Origin: Bradyrhizobium niftali
Lineage (GTDB): Bacteria; Pseudomonadota; Alphaproteobacteria; Rhizobiales; Xanthobacteraceae
Length of the DNA: 64,000 nt
NCBI RefSeq assembly: GCF_004571025.1
Contig: NZ_SPQT01000024.1
Location: forward strand, 88,468 to 152,467
Direction: 5' to 3'
In this document: positions 55,238 through 63,155 of the stretch, one piece after another
Numbering within the stretch: the first letter of the stretch is position 1
How the letters are laid out: the number at the start of each line of letters is the position of its first letter
The notes under the pieces: generated by a model
What the model was told of the DNA's origin: nothing
Databases searched by the model: none
Seen by the model: the letters and a program-made list of their open reading frames with translations, nothing else
Made by a program: the position numbers and the translations under genes

Positions 55238-55756
55238 ATGAGCGCTGGTCGCGAGCCAAACTGGAACCCGGTATCACGGGTGCATCCCTCGGTCTGGACG
55301 GAGGTCGTGGGGTTGTCTTCGAAGGATCGGATGTCCATTCCGCTGATGGCCCGGCGGCGTCTGGAATGGCTGTCGGCCGGGACGACCGAGCTCCTGGCGA
55401 TCCTCGAAGCGGACGGATCGGCCGAGGTCGTGTCGTGGAGGGGGGAGGGAGCGGACCGGATCGCCCAGATCGAAGCGGTCCTGCAAGGTCTCACTGAGCC
55501 CGATCGAAGCGAAGTCGCGCTTGCGGCGATGGACCGGTACATTCGGCTCCGCCTCGACGGCACAGGACGCATGGTCCTACCGACGACGCTGCTCTCTCAC
55601 CTCGAAGCGGTCGATCCGCCGGCTCTCCGGCTGGTGGTGCGCGATAGCAGATTGTGGTTCTGGTCGGAACGACAGTGGCGCGCAGGCCAGCTTGGGCGAT
55701 ACCTGCAGATAGCGAAAGCCATCGAAGATCGCAGCCGCAATTCAGGAGCGCGATAG
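55238..55756 (+). CDS. Two-repeat AbrB/MraZ-like protein
   Basis: A 172-residue protein with two swapped-hairpin-like segments: 'DRMSIPLMARRRLEWLS' and, about 75 residues later, 'LDGTGRMVLPTTLLSHL' followed by 'RLVVRDSRLWFWSERQW'. These match the pattern of AbrB/SpoVT/MraZ DNA-binding hairpins (D-x-x-G-R-M/I-x-L-P). It could be a regulator or antitoxin. It overlaps the 3' end of the convergent kinase gene by 15 bases. No strong ribosome-binding site is seen at the ATG. Confidence 0.5.
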   Translation: MSAGREPNWNPVSRVHPSVWTEVVGLSSKDRMSIPLMARRRLEWLSAGTTELLAILEADGSAEVVSWRGEGADRIAQIEAVLQGLTEPDRSEVALAAMDRYIRLRLDGTGRMVLPTTLLSHLEAVDPPALRLVVRDSRLWFWSERQWRAGQLGRYLQIAKAIEDRSRNSGAR

Positions 55757-56323
55757 TCTCGCGACGAGTTGAGCTGCCAGTTGTTCGCCCGGCACCGCGG
55801 AGTCGAAGAAGTGTATCGCCGTCCCGAGGTGCATCCCGTAGGTTATGGCGACGCTGGCCTGAAGTTGCGCGTGGAAGCGCGCTTCCTCTTCTGTGATCCG
55901 CGGTCGCCCCTGCGCGTTGGCGGCGATGCGTCGGAGCGCCACCTGCGGTTCGGTGTAGAGCACCCAGATCTGGGTAGGTCCGAGCTTTTCAAACTCCTTA
56001 AGGCTGTAGGGCGTCACCCGGTAGCCGTAGCTTTCCTTGGTGACGGCGTGGCTGTCGATGATGACGGGGCGGGTCGCCCTGTGCGTCGCGACGAAATCGA
56101 GCAGCTCTCGATCCACCGCGCGGACGTCGTCGAGGGTTATCGCTCGCGCAGACTGAGACCGAAGGTCGGCCTGATCGGTCACCTGGCCGGAGCCCGCAAG
56201 CCTTGCCGTCAGTCGCTCGCCGAATTCGAAGATCTGGAGATCCGCGATCTGCGATTTCAAAGCTCTGGTAAGCGTACTCTTGCCGGTGGCCGGCGCTCCG
56301 GTGAGATAAACCACTTCAGCCAT
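55742..56323 (-). CDS. P-loop nucleotide kinase resembling archaeal adenylate kinase (AdkA)
   Basis: A 193-residue NTPase with Walker A 'YLTGAPATGKSTLTRAL' (residues 6-22) and, later, 'RPVIIDSHAVTKESYGYRV' and 'LYTEPQVALRRIAANAQGR', which follow the order of archaeal-type AdkA (GxPGxGKS, DTHA, E-D-P-x-x-x-x-R). GAGGAG precedes the ATG at 56323. It may phosphorylate a nucleotide or another small molecule. It is convergent with the AbrB/MraZ-like gene and divergent from the HEPN-like gene. Confidence 0.6.
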   Translation of the reverse strand: MAEVVYLTGAPATGKSTLTRALKSQIADLQIFEFGERLTARLAGSGQVTDQADLRSQSARAITLDDVRAVDRELLDFVATHRATRPVIIDSHAVTKESYGYRVTPYSLKEFEKLGPTQIWVLYTEPQVALRRIAANAQGRPRITEEEARFHAQLQASVAITYGMHLGTAIHFFDSAVPGEQLAAQLVARLSRS

Positions 56324-56581
56324 ACGAACTCCTCGTCGCCACTTTGCCGCCCTCGCTTGCCGCAATGACCAACTTAGTTTAATCCCAACTGGCCGCAAGC
56401 CGCGCCGATATCCTCAAGCAGAAGTGGCGGCGTCGTGGTCGGCTCAGTTGCAGACTTCGGTGCGGACGGACGATCCTCCACGTAATGGTGCCCGACCAGT
56501 AGGCGCAGGCGGAGCGAGGTGGCATGGACCCTGTTGCATCGCGGCGATAGTGTACACGCCATCGTCCAACGGATAGCCCGC

Positions 56582-57547
56582 ATGATCGTGAATGTCCCGA
56601 CGCCGCAGGCCTTGAACGATGTCGCGCTGCGGCTGTACTTCTCGGCCTGGTCGTCCCTGATCTACATCCGAGCCCACTTCGACGAGACGTTCCCGCCGGG
56701 CGAAGATCCTCGACCGGAGAAAGGCGATTGGGCCGAGGAGTGGTCGGAATACATTCAGGGCTATCAGCCTGAATTTCAGGCCGTGTGTTCGGTCATTCAG
56801 CAATCGAACGAACTGGCTTTGAAGGCGAGGATCTGTGGGGTGAGCCCATACCTCCTGCTGCTCAACAGCAATCCCAAGTTCAGCGCTATACCTGGCGACA
56901 TCGACTTCTCCGAGTTGCGGACCATCGACGCCTCCGATCTTCCAGCATCGGTGAATTCCCTCTGCAACAAAGCGCTGAGCGACGACTACGTCCGGACATA
57001 CAACGAGATCCGATCGCTCAGAAACAAAATCGCGCATTTGGGTCACGCGGGCTCCAACTTCGAACCGGACAAGCTTCTGGAAATCCTCGTCGACCAGTAC
57101 ATCGAGCTCTGGAGCGACAGAGCGTGGCTCACGGACCGCGTCAACTTCGCCTCGCGCACCGGCCTGGCCTTCTTCCAGGACGGTAAGTACACGTCCGCGG
57201 CCGCCGAGGTCATGTACGAGCTGCCGCTGATCTTGTCCGCGGTCAAGAAAAGCGCGTTCAAGAAGCTCTTCGGCATTGAGAAGACCACGCGCAGATATCT
57301 CTGCCATGCCTGCGTTGCGGACGCTTCCGTGCGGTATCACGAGGTCGACCCTGTCCGATGCAGGACAGCCTATCTGAAGGACAAATCCACCCTCCATTGT
57401 TTGATGTGCAGCGCCGACTATCCGGTCGTGCGGGAAGCCTGCGGCACGGACAAATGCAAGGGAAACGTGATCAGTCGGAGCGAGCATGCCGAGTGCGACG
57501 TCTGCCATTCGCGCGGATCGGAGCAATCCGGGCGTGGTGGGTCATAG
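56582..57547 (+). CDS. HEPN-like protein with C-terminal cysteine clusters
   Basis: A 321-residue protein. The helical N-terminal 200 residues include 'IQQSNELALKARICG' and the HEPN ribonuclease-type motif Arg147-x4-His152 in 'NEIRSLRNKIAHLG'. The last 75 residues carry clustered cysteines ('YLCHACVAD', 'LHCLMCSADYPVV', 'EACGTDKCKG', 'AECDVCHSRG'), typical of two or three zinc ribbons. HEPN proteins often cut RNA in abortive defence. The ATG at 56582 was chosen over a GTG at 56519. RNase activity is inference. Confidence 0.62.
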   Translation: MIVNVPTPQALNDVALRLYFSAWSSLIYIRAHFDETFPPGEDPRPEKGDWAEEWSEYIQGYQPEFQAVCSVIQQSNELALKARICGVSPYLLLLNSNPKFSAIPGDIDFSELRTIDASDLPASVNSLCNKALSDDYVRTYNEIRSLRNKIAHLGHAGSNFEPDKLLEILVDQYIELWSDRAWLTDRVNFASRTGLAFFQDGKYTSAAAEVMYELPLILSAVKKSAFKKLFGIEKTTRRYLCHACVADASVRYHEVDPVRCRTAYLKDKSTLHCLMCSADYPVVREACGTDKCKGNVISRSEHAECDVCHSRGSEQSGRGGS

Positions 57548-57607
57548 TCGGACGTCAGCGACTCTCCGCATAACAAACCTGCCGATACAGTTCGCGCTCT
57601 AATATCG

Positions 57608-57763
57608 TTAAGTCAGGCTGGACATACTCGCAAGCGCCACCGGCTTGCTACGGAGGTCCGGATTATCCCGCCGCTCGACCGATGCGTAGAACGCATCCAT
57701 GTCGACGCGGATGATCTTGCGCTGACGGGACGGGCCCGATCCCTTATCGTCGTCGTCCGTCAC
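57608..57763 (-). pseudogene. dinB: Truncated DNA polymerase IV gene (dinB), 51 codons
   Basis: A GTG overlapping the SRAP stop (GTGA) opens a frame reading through 'RQRKIIRVDMDAFYASVE' and 'RRDNPDLRSKPVALAS', the exact N-terminus of Y-family DinB including the first catalytic Asp. It then runs into 'MSSLT' and a TAA, so only about 50 of roughly 350 residues remain. The breakpoint at 57608-57630 is also the right edge of the accessory island. Confidence 0.8.
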
Positions 57764-58485
57764 GCCGGCAGCCCGGCCGGGTCTTCCTTGGCGCCGCGGG
57801 CAACGATCCGGAGCGTTTCGTCCGGAAGCGGCCGCTGCAGGTTCAGGGCTTGGTCCGGAGGTGCCGTCATCCAGACCTCGACTTCCTCCGGCGTCGTCAG
57901 AATCACCGGCATCGCCTTGGGATGGATGGCGCCGACCTCAGCGTTCGGCTCCGTCGTGAGGAACGCGTAGAGGTCGTTGGTCGTCTCGCCTTCCTTGATC
58001 TTTCGAACGGATGTCCAGTTGGTCCAGATGCCGGCGAAGCAGGCGAGGGGACGGGTTTCATGGAGCGCGAACCAGATATCGCCGCCCTCGGCCTTGTTGA
58101 ACTCGCTGAAGGAATTAAACGGCACCACACAGCGGTTTTCGGCGCCCAGCCATCTCGTCCAGTGTTTGCTTTTGACATTCCGGATATTGGTCGTCCCGCC
58201 ATCCGGCTCCATTCTGAGCAATTCCTTGAAATCCACTGCCTTGCCCTTGGCCTGCAGTTTCTCGGCTCGTTTCTTGGTTGCGTCCATCAATGCCTTTGAC
58301 GACGATGGCATTCCCCACCGCGCCGTGGCGAGCTCGCGGCCTTCGGCTCCATTGCGCACGATCGGTGCCTTGTAGTCCGGGAACACGCCGGGCATCGGCG
58401 CCAGATTGCCGACGTATCGGTTCACGACGCGGAACAGCGCGCTGATCGCGGCCTGGTTTGTCGTGATCGAATAGAGATTGCACAT
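57760..58485 (-). CDS. SOS response-associated peptidase (SRAP/YedK)
   Basis: A 241-residue SRAP protein that forms a covalent crosslink with abasic sites in single-stranded DNA through Cys2. The start was set at the second ATG so that the chain begins M-C ('MCNLYSITTNQAAISAL'); the first ATG would hide the cysteine. 'GTTNIRNV', 'CVVPFNSFSEF' (active-site Glu) and 'HPKAMPVILTTPEEVEVWM' (His) match the family. It lies in the middle of a LexA-preceded operon and overlaps the dinB remnant by GTGA. Confidence 0.9.
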   Translation of the reverse strand: MCNLYSITTNQAAISALFRVVNRYVGNLAPMPGVFPDYKAPIVRNGAEGRELATARWGMPSSSKALMDATKKRAEKLQAKGKAVDFKELLRMEPDGGTTNIRNVKSKHWTRWLGAENRCVVPFNSFSEFNKAEGGDIWFALHETRPLACFAGIWTNWTSVRKIKEGETTNDLYAFLTTEPNAEVGAIHPKAMPVILTTPEEVEVWMTAPPDQALNLQRPLPDETLRIVARGAKEDPAGLPA

Positions 58486-58488
58486 CAA

Positions 58489-58939
58489 TCAGGTTTCGGT
58501 TCGAGGGTGGCGAGGCTGCCAAGCCAACTGTAGCAGAGTCGCGGATGGACGCCGGCTCGCCTTGGCGCATTTGCGGCAGCGCAGCCGGCTGGCGAGATCG
58601 TGCACGAAGGTGGTTGGCGGATGCTTCATCGCCGCGAGGTCGACGTCGCTCGGCGTCTTGCAGCGCGTGCACCTGATCTCGAGCCAAGGGAAGCCTCCAT
58701 TCACAGCCTGGTCGATGGTGGGCGATGGATCGATCGGTTCGCCGTCGCTCCACATCCGCTCGTTCCAGCTTTCGCAAAGCAGCTTGTCAGCTTGCTGGAC
58801 CAGGGCTTTGCCCTTGGCTCGGATTCTCCGCCGATTGGGCAGCAAGCATGTTGGCCATCGCACGCGCCTTGCCGAGCTCTTTGGCCAGAGCCTTGCGATC
58901 GCCGCCCGACAGGGGCGTGGGGTGATACTTTGGGGCCAT
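58489..58939 (-). pseudogene. Frame-disrupted zinc-ribbon hypothetical protein
   Basis: From the ATG at 58939 the frame reads 'MAPKYHPTPLSGGDRKALAK' and 'ELGKARAMANMLAAQSAENP', then meets a stop. The rest of the protein is in the next frame: 'RIRAKGKALVQQADKLLCES', 'WNERMWSDGEPIDPSPTID' and 'EIRCTRCKTPSDVDLA' with 'LASRLRCRKCAKA' (two CxxC pairs). The shift lies near 58811-58840. The intact family is a small Rhizobiales protein beside DNA-repair genes; function unknown. Either a sequencing error or real decay. Confidence 0.65.
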
Positions 58940-58984
58940 CCGGACATTCAGGCGCTAAGAGATCGGAACGGCAATCGGGAAAAA

Positions 58985-59379
58985 TTACGGCGTCTCGAAC
59001 GCCGGCCAGCACCCGTCTTCTTCATGCCTGCCGGTTGCGCTGCTGGCAGGTGTTGTCGAGCAACCGCTGCGCCACGTCCTTCCAAAGCGCGTTGTCGCCA
59101 TACAATCGGACTGCATCGGCCTTCTGGATTTCCACGGTCCGCTCGCAGCGGCGGCAGGAGACGCGCAGCACGTGGCGTTGAATCTCAGAAAGACGTCGCT
59201 GCCGCTTCTGGGCGCCGCTCTCGTCGGCGCGAGGAGCTTTCAGGACCGATTCCCAATATTCCGCCGGAAGTGGCACATCTAGATCCGCCGCAGAGGGGGC
59301 CGGTCTACGGGCAGCTTCCGCGGCCAGTTTCCATCTGCTTCGGGGTCGGCATGCGCCAGCTCGCGGGTCGATCGGTCAT
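58985..59379 (-). pseudogene. Frame-disrupted CxxC hypothetical protein, first gene of the LexA-boxed operon
   Basis: The pieces read 'MTDRPASWRMPTPKQMET' (from ATG 59379), then, after a shift near 59325, 'LAAEAARRPAPSAADLDVPL' and 'PAEYWESVLKAPRADES', 'HVLRVSCRRCERTVEIQKAD' and 'LLDNTCQQR', then after a second shift near 59030 'TGRHEEDGCWPAFETP' to a TAA. Joined, this is one short protein with a CxxC site. Two shifts in one gene make real decay more likely. The LexA box lies nine bases before the ATG. Confidence 0.6.
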
Positions 59380-59388
59380 TCCGAATTA

Positions 59389-59403
59389 GAACATAAAAAG
59401 AAC
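59389..59403. promoter_or_regulatory. LexA box, alphaproteobacterial type
   Basis: GAACATAAAAAGAAC is an exact GAAC-N7-GAAC, the alphaproteobacterial LexA direct repeat. It stands just before the minus-strand operon of two zinc-ribbon genes, SRAP and dinB, and about 120 bases before ku on the other strand. Confidence 0.8.
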
Positions 59404-59521
59404 AAAAGTCGAGTCCTCCAGACGCTCATCGAGAAAAAATCATCCTGTTGGACGGGGCGCGGTGTCGGAACCAAGCCCGGCCGTTCGTCTTGAATCCGGC
59501 ACCAGTATGGAGTTCCCCGCA

Positions 59522-60454
59522 ATGGCCCCCCGCGCTAACTGGAAAGGCTTCCTGCGTCTTTCCCTCGTCACCTGTCCGGTAGCGCTCTATCCGGCCACCT
59601 CGGAATCCGAAAAAGTCTCGTTCAACCAGCTCAACCGAAAGACCGGCCACCGCATCAAGTACGCCAAGGTGGACGCTGATACCGGTGAGGAGGTCGACAA
59701 CGAAGACATCGTCAAGGGCTACAAGGTCGACACCGACACATTCATTGAGGTGACGAAGGAGGAGCTCGAGAACGTCGCGCTGGAATCGACGCGAACGATC
59801 GAGATCGACGAGTTCGTCGACCGCAGCGAGATCGACCCACGCTACCTGATCCGCCCTTACTACTTGACCCCAGATGGCAAAGTCGGGCACGACGCCTTCG
59901 CCGTTATCCGTGAAACCATCCGCGAAATGAACAAGGTCGCGATCGGTCGCGTGGTGCTGACCAATCGCGAGCACATCATCGCGCTGGAGCCGCTGGACAA
60001 GGGGCTGATGGGGACCTTGCTGCGCTATCCCTACGAAGTCCGTTCTGCGGATGAGTATTTCGACGATATCCAGGATGTAAAAGTCACCAAGGACATGCTT
60101 GATCTTGCCAAGCACATCGTCAATCAGAAGGCGGGTCATTTCGAGCCGGACAAGTTCGAAGACCAGTACGAAACCGCCCTTATCGATCTCATCAATCAGA
60201 AGCGCGCGGGCAAGCCCATCGCCGCGAAAGCGCGTCCTCGAGGTGAGAACGTCGTGGACCTGATGGACGCGCTGCGCAAGAGCATCGGAAGAGAGGGCGC
60301 GGCAGCTCCAGCGGCACCCAAGAAATCAGGAAAAAAGCCGCGCAAGGCGGCGGCCGGGCAGAAGGAAATGCTGATGCCGATCACCGGCAAGAAGCCGGCA
60401 AAGGAGACCGCGGCGAAGAAGCCGGCGGCCAAGCCGCAGCGGAAGTCGGCTTAG
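59522..60454 (+). CDS. ku: Ku protein (non-homologous end joining)
   Basis: A 310-residue bacterial Ku that binds double-strand DNA ends and recruits ligase. The core begins 'RANWKGFLRLSLVTCPVALY' and includes 'NRKTGHRIKYAKVDADTGEE', 'IVKGYKVDTDTFIEVTKEEL' and 'EIDEFVDRSEIDPRYL'. The C-terminus is a Lys/Ala-rich tail ('KPAKETAAKKPAAKPQRKSA'), as in many rhizobial Ku proteins. GGAG precedes the ATG at 59522; earlier in-frame starts at 59462 and 59507 are less likely. A ligase gene lies nearby. Confidence 0.93.
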   Translation: MAPRANWKGFLRLSLVTCPVALYPATSESEKVSFNQLNRKTGHRIKYAKVDADTGEEVDNEDIVKGYKVDTDTFIEVTKEELENVALESTRTIEIDEFVDRSEIDPRYLIRPYYLTPDGKVGHDAFAVIRETIREMNKVAIGRVVLTNREHIIALEPLDKGLMGTLLRYPYEVRSADEYFDDIQDVKVTKDMLDLAKHIVNQKAGHFEPDKFEDQYETALIDLINQKRAGKPIAAKARPRGENVVDLMDALRKSIGREGAAAPAAPKKSGKKPRKAAAGQKEMLMPITGKKPAKETAAKKPAAKPQRKSA

Positions 60455-60459
60455 GCGTC

Positions 60460-60743
60460 GTGAAGTATCCGGTGACGACGGACGGCCACTACTTCGTTGT
60501 CCGCCGCAGGCTTTGGCGAATGGCTAATCCCATCTCAACGAGGTCACCCGAGATCATATTGTCGGCCGTCTAGTGGCGGCCCGGCGGGTCGGTGCGCGCG
60601 CCAGCAAGGCGGCCGACCGCGAGGCCGAAGCCGCGCTGCACAGGCTCGTGGACGAGGCTAAGCAGCGAGCGCGGTCCAGTATGGCAGGACGGCTCGCCGG
60701 CGCTCGACTGCTCTGCAAAGTAGGAGCGATATGGCTGCGGTGA
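60460..60743 (+). pseudogene. Frame-disrupted small conserved gene after ku
   Basis: A GTG six bases after the ku stop opens 'VKYPVTTDGHYFVVRRRLWR' and 'MANP', after which the likely continuation is in another frame: 'HLNEVTRDHIVGRLVAARR' and 'ADREAEAALHRLVDEAKQ'. The intact family is a small Rhizobiales protein (DGxYFVVRxRLWR). The shift is near 60525-60535, and the second frame ends at 60743, overlapping the Nudix start. Tentative. Confidence 0.45.
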
Positions 60744-61234
60744 ACAAGACTTCCAGGAGATCGACCGTGAGCGCGGGCATTCTCGCATACCGCAAGGGAG
60801 CGCGGGGCCTCGAGGTACTGCTCGTTCATCCCGGCGGTCCGTTCTGGCGCAACAAGGATGATGGCGCCTGGTCCATTCCTAAGGGCGAAATCGATCCCGA
60901 TGATGCTCCGGAAAACGTCGCTCGACGCGAATTTGCCGAAGAACTCGGCCCGAGCGCTTCGATTGGTCCGCTCCAGGCGCTGGGGGAAGTCCGATCGCGA
61001 GGAGGCAAGCGCGTCATTGCATTCGCCGGCGAGGGACACTTTGATCCGGCAGCGCTGACCAGCAATACCTTCGACGTCGAATGGCCGCCTCGAACCGGTC
61101 GACGGCAGAGCTTTCCCGAAGTCGACCGCGCGGAATGGTTTGATATCCAGTTAGCGCGGACCAAGATGCTGTCCGCTCAGGTAGAGTTTCTCGATCGTCT
61201 TTTGGCAATCGCGGTTGAGAGCGCCGGGAAATGA
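60731..61234 (+). CDS. Nudix hydrolase
   Basis: A 167-residue Nudix-fold pyrophosphohydrolase. The Nudix box is 'GEIDPDDAPENVARREFAEE' plus LG, fitting G-x5-E-x7-R-E-x-x-E-E-x-G except that the first Glu is Asp. The start 'STVSAGILAYRKGARGLEVL' is typical of bacterial Nudix proteins acting on nucleotides or sugars. TAGGAG precedes the ATG. The stop overlaps the start of the phosphoesterase by ATGA. Confidence 0.85.
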   Translation: MAAVNKTSRRSTVSAGILAYRKGARGLEVLLVHPGGPFWRNKDDGAWSIPKGEIDPDDAPENVARREFAEELGPSASIGPLQALGEVRSRGGKRVIAFAGEGHFDPAALTSNTFDVEWPPRTGRRQSFPEVDRAEWFDIQLARTKMLSAQVEFLDRLLAIAVESAGK

Positions 61235-61695
61235 TCTTCAGGATTGGAATCATTTCGGACACGCACGGCCTGTTGAGGCCCGAGGCGGAACGAGGCCTGG
61301 CGGGCGTCGATCATATCATCCATGCCGGCGACATCGGGCGGCCCGAGCTCGTCGACGCGCTTCGCGGGATCGCACCCGTCACGGCCATTCGTGGAAACGT
61401 AGACAATGGCGAGTGGGCTCGCGACTACCCCGACACGAAACTCGTACGTCTGGCGGGCAAGTCGATCTACGTTCTGCACGACCTGAAGACGCTGAAGGTC
61501 GATCCCGGCGCCGGCATCGACGTCATCATCTCCGGGCATTCCCACGTGCCGAAGATCGACACGGTCGGTGGCATTCTCTACCTGAATCCCGGCAGCGCGG
61601 GACCTCGCCGTTTCAAGCTGCCGATCACGTTTGCGACGCTCGAACTCACGCCTGACGGCATGCGACCGGAAATCCACGACCTTGGAGGCGAATGA
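61231..61695 (+). CDS. Metallophosphoesterase (YfcE/MJ0936 type)
   Basis: A 154-residue calcineurin-like phosphodiesterase. Metal-binding motifs are visible in order: 'IGIISDTHGLL' (D-x-H), 'HIIHAGDIGRPELV' (GD), 'AIRGNVDNGEW' (GN-D), 'VIISGHSHVPKIDTVGGILY' (GHSH) and 'LNPGSAGPRRFK'. Likely acts on a phosphodiester in the cytosol. It is translationally coupled to the Nudix gene. Confidence 0.9.
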   Translation: MIFRIGIISDTHGLLRPEAERGLAGVDHIIHAGDIGRPELVDALRGIAPVTAIRGNVDNGEWARDYPDTKLVRLAGKSIYVLHDLKTLKVDPGAGIDVIISGHSHVPKIDTVGGILYLNPGSAGPRRFKLPITFATLELTPDGMRPEIHDLGGE

Positions 61696-61749
61696 GTGTC
61701 GGCGGAGGGTGCGTCAATCCTTTTTGCCGGCTTTCGCCGAAGGGAAGCA

Positions 61750-62697
61750 CTACTTGCGCGGACGTTCTCGCTCACGCACGACGTCCTTCGCCCGCTTGTC
61801 AGACCTGAGCCCGAGGTAGACGGGCTGGCGCAGTTCGCCCTTACTCGTCCACTCCGCAAATTTGACCTCGGCAACCAACGAGGGCTTGACCCAGGTCGTG
61901 GCAGCCTCGTCCTTCACTTTGGCAGGGAAGGGTGATTTCGAGGTCGTCAGCTTCATGAGCTTGGTATGGAGGTCTTCCAGGACCTTGTGGCTGAAGCCAG
62001 TACCAACATGTCCGATGTAGCGCCATGTGTCGTCTTCCCGCACGGCGAGGACCAGGGCGCCGAAGTATGGTCTTGTACGCCTCGGCGCCGTGAAGCCCGC
62101 GATCACCACTTCCTGCCGCTTTGCTGTCTTGATCTTCAGCCAATCCGCCGTCCGGCTTTCGGACGCATACGCGCTGTCGGCGCGCTTCGCCATGACGCCT
62201 TCCAAGCCCTTCCGCTCGGCCTCGGCGAAGAATTTCGTGCCGCTCGCTTTGCGGTGTCGGCTGAAGGTGATCAGCCGGTGACGCGGCAAGATCGCTTTCA
62301 GCCGTTCCTTGCGCTCGAGAAGAGGCTGTTTGCGCAAGTCAACTGTGTTCTGAAACATGAGATCGAACGCGCAATACAGGAGCTTCGCTTCATGCCGCAG
62401 TGCGTTCTGAAGTAGCTGGAAATGTGAGACGCCGTCCTTTCCGATCGCAACGAGTTCGCCATCGATCACGGCGTCGCCCTTCACGCCTTCCAGCGCTTTG
62501 GCGACCTCAATATAGCTGCGGCTGATGATCTTGCCGTTGCGGCTGTAGAGCGAGACCTTGCCCCGCCGGATTTCCGCGATCATCCGGAAGCCATCGTACT
62601 TATCCTCGAAAACCCAGTCGGGGTCGTCGAACGGCGCGTCGGTGAGCGTAGCGAGCATTGGCTGTAAGCGCTTGGGCAGGGTCGACGTCCGGCTCAT
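61750..62697 (-). CDS. ATP-dependent DNA ligase (stand-alone LigD-ligase / LigC type)
   Basis: A 315-residue ligase. The adenylation lysine is in motif I 'FEDKYDGFRMIAEI'; other motifs are 'SRNGKIISRSYIEVAKAL', 'DAVIDGELVAIG', 'LEGVMAKRADSAYASESRT' and 'DWLKIKTAKRQEVVIAGFT'. It has no phosphoesterase or polymerase domain, unlike LigD. With Ku nearby it probably joins double-strand ends. Its ATG overlaps the stop of a LigD remnant (ATGA). The C-terminal OB-fold is present. Confidence 0.9.
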   Translation of the reverse strand: MSRTSTLPKRLQPMLATLTDAPFDDPDWVFEDKYDGFRMIAEIRRGKVSLYSRNGKIISRSYIEVAKALEGVKGDAVIDGELVAIGKDGVSHFQLLQNALRHEAKLLYCAFDLMFQNTVDLRKQPLLERKERLKAILPRHRLITFSRHRKASGTKFFAEAERKGLEGVMAKRADSAYASESRTADWLKIKTAKRQEVVIAGFTAPRRTRPYFGALVLAVREDDTWRYIGHVGTGFSHKVLEDLHTKLMKLTTSKSPFPAKVKDEAATTWVKPSLVAEVKFAEWTSKGELRQPVYLGLRSDKRAKDVVRERERPRK

Positions 62698-62830
62698 TCA
62701 AGGGCCAATCCTTCAGTGCGTGTTGCGTAATGCAGGGACGGCACCTTATCGCTCGAGGTGGCCAGGGCCGGTTCGATGAAGCCGGGGAAAGGCGCCTTGA
62801 CGCCGATAACCGCCTGCTTTTTACGCTGAA
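62694..62830 (-). pseudogene. ligD: Remnant of LigD (start of the ligase domain)
   Basis: The minus-strand frame contains 'VAFQRKKQAVIGVKAPFPGF' and 'IEPALATSSDKVPS', the well-known junction that opens the ligase domain of LigD ('FPGFIEPALAT-x-x-DKVPS'). After VPS the sequence diverges into 'LHYATRTEGLALE' and a TGA that overlaps the stand-alone ligase start. Upstream bases to 62941 are non-coding. The polymerase and phosphoesterase parts are gone. Confidence 0.6.
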
Positions 62831-62941
62831 ACGCCACCGAAGAACTCCACGCTACAGCCGATTCAAATTGGCACAGTTCGAATCGTTCCGGAACCTGCGA
62901 ATCCCTGTCGCGTTGCTTCGATGTCACAACAGGAGGCACCC

Positions 62942-63130
62942 ATGGCGGGAGCGAAAAAGAGCAAAACGGCGCGCGGACGAAGGCAGGACCGGGCGCGGGT
63001 GGCAGGCGGGCAGGACTACGAAGTGCAGTACGAGGCAAAGAAGACGGGAAGGTCGGCGCGAGCGGTGAAGAAGGCCGTCAAAAAGGTCGGCAACGCGCGC
63101 AAGCGCGTGGAGAAACGGCTGGGCCGCTGA
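62942..63130 (+). CDS. DUF3606-type small protein
   Basis: A 62-residue basic protein ('MAGAKKSKTARGRRQDRARV', then 'QDYEVQYEAKKTGRSARAVK' and 'KAVKKVGNARKRVEKRLG'). The Y-E-V-x-Y-x-x-K-K...A-V-x-K-V-G pattern is DUF3606. A perfect AGGAGG lies before the ATG. Such proteins are common in Rhizobiales, sometimes stress-linked; function unknown. It sits between the ligase region and a small gene on the minus strand. Confidence 0.72.
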   Translation: MAGAKKSKTARGRRQDRARVAGGQDYEVQYEAKKTGRSARAVKKAVKKVGNARKRVEKRLGR

Positions 63131-63155
63131 GGCGGAGAAGGGTCGGGGTCGGGGC

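Noticed and set aside
62877..62890. GTTC-N5-GTTC resembling a LexA box
   Set aside because: The spacing is five, not seven, and it lies in non-coding DNA before the LigD remnant.
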